A stretch of DNA of 10,584 bases from an uncultured Pseudomonadota bacterium (GTDB lineage Bacteria; Myxococcota_A; UBA796; GCA-2862545): assembly GCA_937891875.1 (NCBI GenBank), contig CALATR010000984.1, forward strand, positions 1-10,584. Reading direction: 5' to 3'. The position numbers and the translations under genes are program-made. The notes under the pieces were generated by a model. That model was given only the letters and a program-made list of their open reading frames with translations, made no database searches and had not been told where the DNA came from. This document shows positions 1 through 6,014 of this stretch, piece after piece; position 1 is the stretch's first letter; each line of letters starts with the position of its first letter.

Positions 1-416
1 AGGTGCTCGACCCGGCGGCTGTGCTCGGACTCGACCCCGTAGCTGTCCGCGAGCTCAGCGTCGTAGATGCGCATGCCCCGCCCGCGGCGCAGATGCCCGA
101 AACCGGCTTCGATCGCCTGCAACACGCGTGGTCGCTGCCGCGCCTCCCACGCGTCCAGGGCCAGCCAGTCGGGGTCGCGCGCCTCGTCGGGCTCGGGTGC
201 GCGGCCGATGCCGACCCACTCGGGATCGCACGCGCCCAGCTCCTCGAAGCACCGCTGGGCCTCGCGGAGCGACAGGTGCGTCGCCTCGGAGTACGGCTCG
301 CTGCCGGCGTCGACGTCCTGCCAGCAGCACACCGGGCAGATGTCCCAGGTGCCCGGCGGGGCCTCGGGGAGGGTGCGGTAGCCGCAGCAACGGCAGGCAT
401 GGCGGGGGGCATCCAC
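1..416 (-). CDS. Cysteine-rich CPCC-type protein with possible C-terminal DUF6714-like domain (3' end outside window)
   Basis: This reading frame stays open for at least 138 codons and leaves the window before its stop. Residues 8-34 carry a compact cysteine cluster: CRCCGYRTL (8-16), then DICPVCCWQD (25-34). This matches the CPCC cysteine-rich family (usual form CPCCGY...ICPVCFWED), and the family's following region is present as LSLREAQRCFEELGACD (48-64). The four zinc-ligand candidates are Cys8 or Cys10, Cys11, Cys27 and Cys30; the usual CPCC is CRCC here. After the domain should end (about residue 85) the protein continues with IEAGFGHLRRGRGMRIYDAE and then DSYG, which resembles the start of DUF6714 proteins as I remember them; this part is tentative. 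The GTG start at 416 is chosen because it lies just before the cysteine cluster and after the stop of the upstream reductase gene (10-nt gap); no convincing Shine-Dalgarno is visible, so translation may be coupled. Function of the family is unknown; a small zinc-binding cytoplasmic protein is likely. Confidence 0.78.
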   Translation of the reverse strand, partial: MDAPRHACRCCGYRTLPEAPPGTWDICPVCCWQDVDAGSEPYSEATHLSLREAQRCFEELGACDPEWVGIGRAPEPDEARDPDWLALDAWEARQRPRVLQAIEAGFGHLRRGRGMRIYDAELADSYGVESEHSRRVEH

Positions 417-426
417 CGGGACACGA

Positions 427-1431
427 TCAGCCGCGGAAGTCCTCGGGGGCGGCGGGCTTGTTGCCCAGGATATCTTCGATCCGCTCCATGAGGGCATCAT
501 CGAGCTTGTCCAGCAGGGCCACGGCCTTCATGTTCTCCACCACCTGCGCGGTGCGCGAGGCGCCGGTGATCACCGTGCTCACGTGCGGATGGCTCGCGGT
601 CCAGGCGAGGGCCAGCTGGGCCGTCGACGCACCCAGGTCCGACGCCAGCTCGGACAGCTGGCGGACCTTCTCGATGCGCTCGGGGAACTGGGGGTCGTTC
701 TGGATGCGCTCGCGGAGCCAGCTGTACTGGGGCAGCGCCAGGCGGGATCCCTCGGGCACGCCCTCGTTGTACTTGCCGGTCAACAGCCCGCTCGCGAGGG
801 GGCTCCAGGTGGTCGTGCCGAGGCCCTTGTCCCTGACCAGCCCGGCGTACTCGACCTCCACGCGCTCCCGGTGGAACATGTGGTACTGGGGCTGCTCCAT
901 GGTCGGCCCGATCATGCCGAGCTGGTCGGCGACGCGCCAGGCCTCGCGGATCTCGTCCGCGCTCCACTCGCTGGTGCCCCAGTAGAACGCCCAGCCGCGG
1001 TCGATGACGTGGTTCATCGCGCGCACGGTCTCTTCGATGGGCGTCTGGCTGTCGGGTCGGTGGCAGAAGACGAGGTCCAGGTGGTCGAGCCCGAAGCGCT
1101 TGCGGGCAGCGTCGACCCCCTCGATGACGTGCTTGCGAGACAGGCCACGCTGGTTCGGCCCCGAGCCACCCCAGAAGATCTTCGTGCTGACGACGTACTC
1201 GTCGCGGCTCCAGCCCAGCTGGTGCAGGGCCTTGCCCATGATGATCTCGGCCTTGCCCTCGGCGTAGGCCTCGGCGTTGTCGAAGAAGTTGCAGCCGGCC
1301 TCCCGTGCGGCGGCCATCGCCTCCTTGGCCGGACCGACGTCCAGCTGGTGGTCGAAGGTGACCCAGGAGCCGAAGGACAGGGCGGAGACCTTCAGCCCGG
1401 AGCGGCCGAGGTTGCGGTAGGGCATGGACAT
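427..1431 (-). CDS. Aldo/keto reductase, potassium-channel beta-subunit-like (AKR6 type)
   Basis: A 334-residue NADPH-dependent aldo/keto reductase, the usual length for a single (alpha/beta)8 barrel. It begins with YRNLGRSGLKVSALSFGSW, the standard N-terminal strand. The catalytic tetrad is visible: Asp51 and Tyr56 in FFDNAEAYAEGKAE, Lys84 in STKIFWGG, and His124 in FCHRPD. Long stretches follow the Kv-beta/YghZ type: RGLSRKHVIEG (95-105), TPIEETVRAMNHVI, FYWGTSEWS, EQPQYHMF, and the C-terminal cofactor-binding segment with VSTVITGAS. The eukaryotic Kv-beta proteins have Asn where this protein has His124, so this one keeps the standard reductase residue. No signal peptide; cytoplasmic. The start at 1431 is preferred over an upstream in-frame codon at 1524 because GAGG lies five bases ahead and the family N-terminus begins here; a second ATG at 1425 is possible. 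It follows the lipoprotein gene by 16 nt and precedes the CPCC gene by 10 nt. Natural substrate unknown; small aldehydes such as methylglyoxal are typical of bacterial relatives. Confidence 0.95.
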   Translation of the reverse strand: MSMPYRNLGRSGLKVSALSFGSWVTFDHQLDVGPAKEAMAAAREAGCNFFDNAEAYAEGKAEIIMGKALHQLGWSRDEYVVSTKIFWGGSGPNQRGLSRKHVIEGVDAARKRFGLDHLDLVFCHRPDSQTPIEETVRAMNHVIDRGWAFYWGTSEWSADEIREAWRVADQLGMIGPTMEQPQYHMFHRERVEVEYAGLVRDKGLGTTTWSPLASGLLTGKYNEGVPEGSRLALPQYSWLRERIQNDPQFPERIEKVRQLSELASDLGASTAQLALAWTASHPHVSTVITGASRTAQVVENMKAVALLDKLDDALMERIEDILGNKPAAPEDFRG

Positions 1432-1436
1432 GGGGA

Positions 1437-1440
1437 CCTC
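1437..1440 (-). promoter_or_regulatory. Ribosome binding site of the aldo/keto reductase gene
   Basis: GAGG on the minus strand, five bases before the ATG at 1431. It supports that start over the longer in-frame extension, which would run into the upstream lipoprotein gene. Confidence 0.6.
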
Positions 1441-1447
1441 GCGGGGT

Positions 1448-3745
1448 CTAGGGCTTGGGCGGCACGCGCTGCAGCCAGCCCTGCCCAGGTCCGCTCGCGT
1501 AGAAGAGCAGGCTGTCCCTGCCATCTCCGTCGACGTCGATGCCTGGGAGCGGGGTCCAGGACGTCCGGATGGGCGCCCACTGGCTCGCGCTGTGGTCCAC
1601 CATGTAGTCCGACCCGGTGCCCAGCAGGCTGGACTGATCGAGGAACCATGCCCGTCCTGCGGCGTCGGCTACCGTCGTGGCGACGATCTCGTCGAAGGGA
1701 TCGCCGTCGAAGTCGACCCGCACGAGGTCGGAGAAGGTGTGGCCACCCGCCGCCTGCAGCTCCCAGGTGGGCGTGCCGGGCGGGTTGGACACCGGTCCGG
1801 CGAAGACCTGCGCGCGATCGCCCTGGAGCCAGATGAGGTCGCGGGCGCTGTCGCCGTGGACCTCGGCGACGGTCAGGAAGCCGGAGCCCGCGATGAAGAG
1901 GACCTGGTCCCGGGTCGCGTCCCGGTCGTCGCCGAGGCCGACCCCGCCGGGCACGATCAGGTGGCCGTAGCCGGAGCCGGTGTAGGCCGTGAGGTCGAGG
2001 TCGTCGTAGCCATCGTCGTCCCAGTCGACCGGCCGCACGTCCGTGATGAAGCCCCCGGGGATCCCCCAGCCACTCTCGATGACGTCGTCCTCCTCCACCG
2101 TGCCGCTCACCGTCGGCCCCAGCTCGAGCGCCACGCCCCGGGTCGCGGACTGGGCGTAGATGACCTCGTCAGAGCCGTCACCGTCGAGATCCGCGAGGCG
2201 GGGCCGGCTGGACGGCAGCGCGTGCACCCACACCCGGGCGACGTCGTCCGCGGGCACCCGGCGGTCGGTCGGCACTCCCAGGACCGCGAGCCCGTCGGGA
2301 TGGTCGGGCACGCCCTGGTGGGAGACGACCAGCTCCACCGCCCCGCCGCCCAGGTGGGCCAGCTCGGGCGCGAGCTTGGGGTCGGTGCGCGCGCCGACGG
2401 GCAGCGCGATGGACACGGACGAGGATCGGTCCGCCGGCCGACCGGCCCAGGGGTCGTCCGGTCCGATGAAGTGCACCTCACCCTCGATCAGGATGGCCAC
2501 CCCGTCGCGGCCGTCCCCGCCCCAGGCGCCGACGCTGACTACGTGCGGGTTGGGCACCTCGATCAGCTCGGTCTCCAGGCGATCCTCGATCCACATGGTG
2601 TCGACGAAGGTGTCACAGTTGTCGTCGGCGTCGTTCCACAGCTCGGTGCCGCCGGGATGAGTCGTGGCGGACTCGTCGTCGCAGTCGCCATCGTCGAGGG
2701 ACCAGCCGTCGCCGTCGAAGTCGAGGGAGCCGCAGTCCCCGTTGATCGCGCCGGGCGAGCCGTAGGTCGTGCCGTAGCCCCGCTTCTTGGACGGGCACCA
2801 CGCAGACGGGACAGGCTTGGCGTCTCGCCTGGCGGAGCGCTCGTCGAGCTGCATCGCGTAGCCATACTGCGCCTTCCACCCATCGAACTCGGCCTCGAAC
2901 TGCACGCCGTCCGAGTAGAGCTTGAGCCAGGTGGGCTCGTCGGGGATCAGGTCGCCGACCATCACCCCGTCGAGCTCGAGCCCGCCGTTGATCTCCTGGT
3001 CCGCCTCCACGCCGATGACGACGCGCTGGAACGGGTCGACCATCACGTCGCCCTCGATGCGCATCCGGCCGCCGTCGTGCTCGATCCGCCAGCCCCGCAG
3101 GTTGATCGTGCGGTTGGAGACGTTGAACAGCTCGACCCAGACGCCGAACTCGGCGCGCGCGTCCCGCGGCTGCGTGAGGAGCTCGGTGATCCGCACCGAG
3201 CCCAGGTCGACAAAGGGCTCGTCCACGACGCCGTCACAGTCGTTGTCGATCCCGTCGTCGATCTCGGTCTCGACCTTGTGCACCTCGGGGTCGAGGTCGT
3301 TGCAGTCGGTCCCGCCCGCCTGCTCGGCCTCGTAGCCGTCGCCGTCCTGGTCGGGATCGACCCGGCCCAGCAGCGGCACCTCCTGGAGCTCGCCTCCGGC
3401 CTCGACGGTCAGGATGCCGTCGTAGCTGTAGGTCGGCCAGGTGGGCGTGAAGAGCATGCGCACCGTGCGGGCCTCCTCCGGAGCGACCTGCCGGAAGGGC
3501 GGGGTGGCGAACGCCCAGTGATCGACGTCGTCCAGGGAGATCCGGTCGATCTGCACGGTGCCGCCGCGGGCGCAGCGGTGCTCGAGGCGCAGCGGCGTGG
3601 GGGTCGACTCGAAGAAGCGCGCGTCCTCGACGAGGATCTCGTCGGGCAGGTGCAGCCGCGGGCAGGGACCGCCGCCCCCGAAGAGGCCGGAGCCTTCGCC
3701 GCAGGCGGGGAGGAGGAGCAGGAACAGGGGGGTGAGGCGTTTCAT
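1448..3745 (-). CDS. Mosaic surface lipoprotein: MopE-type metal-binding motifs, lamin-tail domain, FG-GAP-like repeats
   Basis: A 765-residue predicted lipoprotein. The N-terminus MKRLTPLFLLLLPAC gives a short signal peptide with lipobox LPAC and lipidated Cys15. In order: an Ig-like region of the HYDIN/choice-of-anchor kind (about 30-130); a MopE-type motif, DQDGDGY...GGTDCNDLDPEV...DGIDNDCDGVVDE (about 132-176); a lamin-tail domain from VRITELL to GSPGAINGDCG (about 184-339, with WVELFNVS and LRGWRIEHDGG); a second, less perfect MopE-type motif (DFDGDGWSLDDGDCDDESATT...DDNCDTFVD, 342-382); then repeats with acidic calcium-binding loops typical of FG-GAP/VCBS beta-propellers: DLDGDGSDEVIY, DWDDDGYDDLDL, DFDGDPFDEIVA, DVDGDGRDSLLF. 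A calcium-dependent, outer-membrane-anchored adhesion or display role is inferred; no enzyme motif seen. The ATG at 3745 is chosen because the signal peptide starts there; a GTG at 3775 would add ten charged residues and overlap xseA. It lies 10 nt after the xseA stop. Functionally unrelated to xseA as far as can be seen. Confidence 0.9.
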   Translation of the reverse strand: MKRLTPLFLLLLPACGEGSGLFGGGGPCPRLHLPDEILVEDARFFESTPTPLRLEHRCARGGTVQIDRISLDDVDHWAFATPPFRQVAPEEARTVRMLFTPTWPTYSYDGILTVEAGGELQEVPLLGRVDPDQDGDGYEAEQAGGTDCNDLDPEVHKVETEIDDGIDNDCDGVVDEPFVDLGSVRITELLTQPRDARAEFGVWVELFNVSNRTINLRGWRIEHDGGRMRIEGDVMVDPFQRVVIGVEADQEINGGLELDGVMVGDLIPDEPTWLKLYSDGVQFEAEFDGWKAQYGYAMQLDERSARRDAKPVPSAWCPSKKRGYGTTYGSPGAINGDCGSLDFDGDGWSLDDGDCDDESATTHPGGTELWNDADDNCDTFVDTMWIEDRLETELIEVPNPHVVSVGAWGGDGRDGVAILIEGEVHFIGPDDPWAGRPADRSSSVSIALPVGARTDPKLAPELAHLGGGAVELVVSHQGVPDHPDGLAVLGVPTDRRVPADDVARVWVHALPSSRPRLADLDGDGSDEVIYAQSATRGVALELGPTVSGTVEEDDVIESGWGIPGGFITDVRPVDWDDDGYDDLDLTAYTGSGYGHLIVPGGVGLGDDRDATRDQVLFIAGSGFLTVAEVHGDSARDLIWLQGDRAQVFAGPVSNPPGTPTWELQAAGGHTFSDLVRVDFDGDPFDEIVATTVADAAGRAWFLDQSSLLGTGSDYMVDHSASQWAPIRTSWTPLPGIDVDGDGRDSLLFYASGPGQGWLQRVPPKP

Positions 3746-3755
3746 CGCCCGCAGT

Positions 3756-4952
3756 CTACGGTCTGGATCCGCCACCTGTGACCCGAACCTGCAGGCGCCC
3801 GGCGGCGAGCTCGACGTCGAGATCGGTGCCGTCAGAGACGCGATCGGCTCGGCTCACCACCCCATCGGGTCCATGCACGATGGCGTAGCCCCGGTCCAGC
3901 ACGGCCCTGGGCGAGAGTGCCTGCAGTCGCGCCTCCAGGGATCGCAGGCGCTCGCGACGGGTGCGCAGGTCCTGCTGCACGACCCGATCGAGCCGAGCCC
4001 GGGCCTCGACCGCGCGCCGACGCACATCGGAGAGGCGCCGGGCCGGGTGCCGCAGGCGCTGCTCCAGGGAGGACACCCGCTCCCGGCGGCGCCGAAGCAG
4101 GCGGATCAAGCCCTCTTCCAGCCGCAGCTCCGCCTGCTCGAGGCCGCGGGAGAGCGCCGGTCCATCGGGCAGGACCCGGACGGCGGCGGCGGTGGGCGTG
4201 GGCACGGCCACGTCGGCGACCAGATCGGCGATCGTGGTGTCGACCTCGTGCCCGACGGCGCTGACGACCGGGACGGGCAGGTGGGCCAGGCAGCGGGCCA
4301 GGGTCTCGTCCTGGAAGGCGAGCAGGTCCTCCACCGAGCCGCCGCCGCGGGTGACGACGATGACCTCCGCCTCGCCCTGCTCGACCAGCAGCTCGACCGC
4401 CTGGATGATCTCGGCCGGTGCCCGCGGCCCCTGGACCGAGGTGTGGGCGACCACGATGCGGGTCGCCGGGAAGCGCTCGCCGCTCACCCGCAGGAAGTCC
4501 TGCAGGGCTGCGCCGCCCAGGGACGTCGCGACGCCGACCACACGAGGAGCCTGGGGCAAGGGCCTCTTTCGCCGATCGTCCAGCAGGCCTTCCGCGGCGA
4601 GGCGCATCTTGCGGGCCTCGATCTCCCGCGCGAGCTTGCCGAGCCCGGCGGGGCGCAGATCGTTGACGTAGAGCTGGAAGAGGCCGCGCTGGGCGTACAC
4701 GGAGAGGCGACCGCGCACCAGGACCCGGTCTCCCTGGTCCGGTCTGTAGCGCAGACTACGCCAGGTGGTCCTCCAGCACACCGCGCCGAGGTTCGACCGC
4801 CCGTCGGTCAGCGTCATGAACACATGGCCAGCGGGCGACTGGGACAGCTGGCGGATCTCCGCCTCGACCAGCACCCGCGGATAGTGGCGGGACAGGATCG
4901 TGTCGACTTCCTCGACCAGACCGGTGACGCTGTAGGGCTGTCCGGGAGTCAA
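3756..4952 (-). CDS. xseA: Exodeoxyribonuclease VII large subunit
   Basis: A 398-residue protein, slightly short for the family (about 400-450). ExoVII degrades single-stranded DNA from both ends, in a complex of one XseA with several XseB subunits, and acts in repair and recombination in the cytoplasm. Domains: an N-terminal OB fold binding ssDNA (about 6-100, with VEAEIRQLSQSPAGHVFMTL); the catalytic region (about 134-330) with TRGGGSVEDLLAFQDE (201-216) and the signature SAVGHEVDTTIADLVADVAV then PTPTAAA (231-257); a long Arg/Glu-rich coiled coil (about 265-345); and the C-terminal LSPRAVLDRGYAIV (346-359). The usual TSPTGAA segment is TSLGGAALQD here (143-152), an unusual variant. Start is TTG at 4952, supported by GAGG six bases upstream and by no in-frame ATG nearby. 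It is first in the minus-strand run; xseB, which often follows xseA, is not in this window. Confidence 0.96.
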   Translation of the reverse strand: MTPGQPYSVTGLVEEVDTILSRHYPRVLVEAEIRQLSQSPAGHVFMTLTDGRSNLGAVCWRTTWRSLRYRPDQGDRVLVRGRLSVYAQRGLFQLYVNDLRPAGLGKLAREIEARKMRLAAEGLLDDRRKRPLPQAPRVVGVATSLGGAALQDFLRVSGERFPATRIVVAHTSVQGPRAPAEIIQAVELLVEQGEAEVIVVTRGGGSVEDLLAFQDETLARCLAHLPVPVVSAVGHEVDTTIADLVADVAVPTPTAAAVRVLPDGPALSRGLEQAELRLEEGLIRLLRRRRERVSSLEQRLRHPARRLSDVRRRAVEARARLDRVVQQDLRTRRERLRSLEARLQALSPRAVLDRGYAIVHGPDGVVSRADRVSDGTDLDVELAAGRLQVRVTGGGSRP

Positions 4953-4958
4953 CGCTGT

Positions 4959-4962
4959 CCTC
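4959..4962 (-). promoter_or_regulatory. Ribosome binding site deciding the TTG start of xseA
   Basis: GAGG on the minus strand with a six-base spacer before the TTG at 4952. The family N-terminus (PYSVTGLVEEVDTIL) begins a few residues after that TTG, so the rare start codon is credible. Confidence 0.6.
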
Positions 4963-5051
4963 GGTGGAAGTCCTGGGAAGAGACTGTCATCATGCCGATC
5001 GACGGCGCCGCGTGACAGGCCGATGCGAGAGGGCCTCGGGCGGGGGACTTC

Positions 5052-5082
5052 CGTTCAACCCGCCTACCACGTTAAACCCGCC
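5052..5082. repeat. 13-bp direct repeat in the divergent promoter region
   Basis: CGTTCAACCCGCC at 5052-5064 and CGTTAAACCCGCC at 5070-5082 differ at one base and are 18 bp apart start to start. They sit in the 149-bp region between xseA (minus) and the Coa1-like/TPR gene (plus), with the second copy 20 bp ahead of the latter's ATG. The TTCAA/TTAAA cores are the only AT-rich patches in a GC-rich region. A regulator binding site is possible; no standard sigma-70 pair with correct spacing could be fitted to either strand. Confidence 0.4.
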
Positions 5083-5090
5083 CGCACTGC

Positions 5091-5094
5091 GAGG
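5091..5094 (+). promoter_or_regulatory. Ribosome binding site of the Coa1-like/TPR gene
   Basis: GAGG with a seven-base spacer before the ATG at 5102. It selects this ATG over an in-frame upstream ATG at 4964, whose extension would overlap the divergent promoter region, has Arg-rich shadow-like composition and lacks a clear site of its own. Confidence 0.6.
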
Positions 5095-5101
5095 ATTTGC
5101 C

Positions 5102-5998
5102 ATGGCCATGTACGAGCAGGACGAGACCGGTGGGATGAGCGTCTTCCTTCGGGAGGAACCGCAGAAGCCCGGAGCGGGCGCCGCCGAGATCGCCCCCCCG
5201 CCGGCCCCCAGCAACACGGGCTCGAGCCTGACGGCTGTGTTGGTCGCCGTCCTGGCCATCGCCGTCGCCGGCGGCGCTGCGGCCGCCTGGTACGCCTGGA
5301 AGCCCGACGTCGACCTCTCCCTGCGCACCCCGGTCACGGAGTCGCACCCCTACCAGGAGACCGTGGCCTACCTGCAGGAGTTCGACGTCATGCAGGCCAT
5401 CGCCGGCGACGACCTGCAGGTCGCCGACGCGGGCGACACGGTGGTGGACTGGAACATCAGCGGCGAGGGGCACGCGGACATCCACCTGGACGTCACCGGC
5501 AGCCGGGGCGCGGCGCAGGTCTGGGCCACCTGGGAACGCAGCCAGAACGCCTGGGTCGTGACGTCTGCCGCCTACCGCATCGGCGACGGCGTGCGCGAGC
5601 CCATCCCCCTGGGCAAGGGTGACTTCCTGACCCAGGATCAGCTGGACGTCTGGCGCCGCGCCGACCCGGACACCCTGCTGGGTCGCGGCCAGCGCGAGTA
5701 CGTGCAGGGGCAGCACATGCAGGCGATCGAGCTCTTCAACAAGGCGATGGAGCAGGAGCCCGAGACCATGGAGCCGCTGTACTGGCGCGGCCGCACCTTC
5801 GAGGCGCTGGGCAACAGCCCCAAGGCGATCGCTGACTACCAGCGCCTGCTGACGGTCGAGCCGGACCACCCGGCCGCCCTCGCCCGCCTCGACGCCATGC
5901 GCGCCAGCCCGCCCCTCGGCGCCCCCCAGGTCGAGACGCCGGACATCGAGGAGAAGCCCAAGAAGGGCCCGAGCCCGGTGAGCCTGATCCCGCGCTGA
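5102..5998 (+). CDS. Membrane-anchored protein with Coa1-like domain and two TPRs
   Basis: A 298-residue protein. Residues 1-41 are a hydrophilic, Pro/Ala-rich tail, followed by one membrane helix (about 43-66, SLTAVLVAVLAIAVAGGAAA). Residues about 80-163 resemble the Coa1/Tim21 family: SHPYQETVAYLQ at the start, then alternating strands with GHADIHLDVTGSRGAAQVWA and a terminal NAWVVTSAAYRI. Two tetratricopeptide repeats follow (about 191-224 and 225-258; the second starts PLYWRGRTFEALGN), then a charged Pro-rich tail ending SLIPR. The topology suggests an N-terminus in the cytoplasm and Coa1-like/TPR parts in the periplasm. In mitochondria Coa1 helps cytochrome c oxidase assembly; bacterial members are annotated by similarity only, so no oxidase role is claimed. 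Nothing for respiration lies nearby. It stands alone on this strand, converging with the sulfatase-fold gene 16 nt downstream. Confidence 0.85.
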   Translation: MAMYEQDETGGMSVFLREEPQKPGAGAAEIAPPPAPSNTGSSLTAVLVAVLAIAVAGGAAAAWYAWKPDVDLSLRTPVTESHPYQETVAYLQEFDVMQAIAGDDLQVADAGDTVVDWNISGEGHADIHLDVTGSRGAAQVWATWERSQNAWVVTSAAYRIGDGVREPIPLGKGDFLTQDQLDVWRRADPDTLLGRGQREYVQGQHMQAIELFNKAMEQEPETMEPLYWRGRTFEALGNSPKAIADYQRLLTVEPDHPAALARLDAMRASPPLGAPQVETPDIEEKPKKGPSPVSLIPR

Positions 5999-6014
5999 TC
6001 GCGGAGCAAGCTCC

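Noticed and set aside
1424..3781. A 785-codon open frame on the plus strand, opposite the lipoprotein gene
   Set aside because: It is the mirror of a real coding frame in GC-rich DNA: low-complexity Asp/Val/Arg/Gly-rich composition, no recognisable motif, and the minus strand has a clear signal peptide and domains.
4966..5052. Eight-base inverted repeat GGAAGTCC / GGACTTCC flanking the region upstream of the Coa1-like/TPR gene
   Set aside because: The arms are about 70 bases apart and do not extend; likely chance.
6003..6014. GGAG-CAAG-CTCC hairpin between the convergent genes, considered as a terminator
   Set aside because: The stem is only four base pairs and no T-run follows on either strand; too weak to call.
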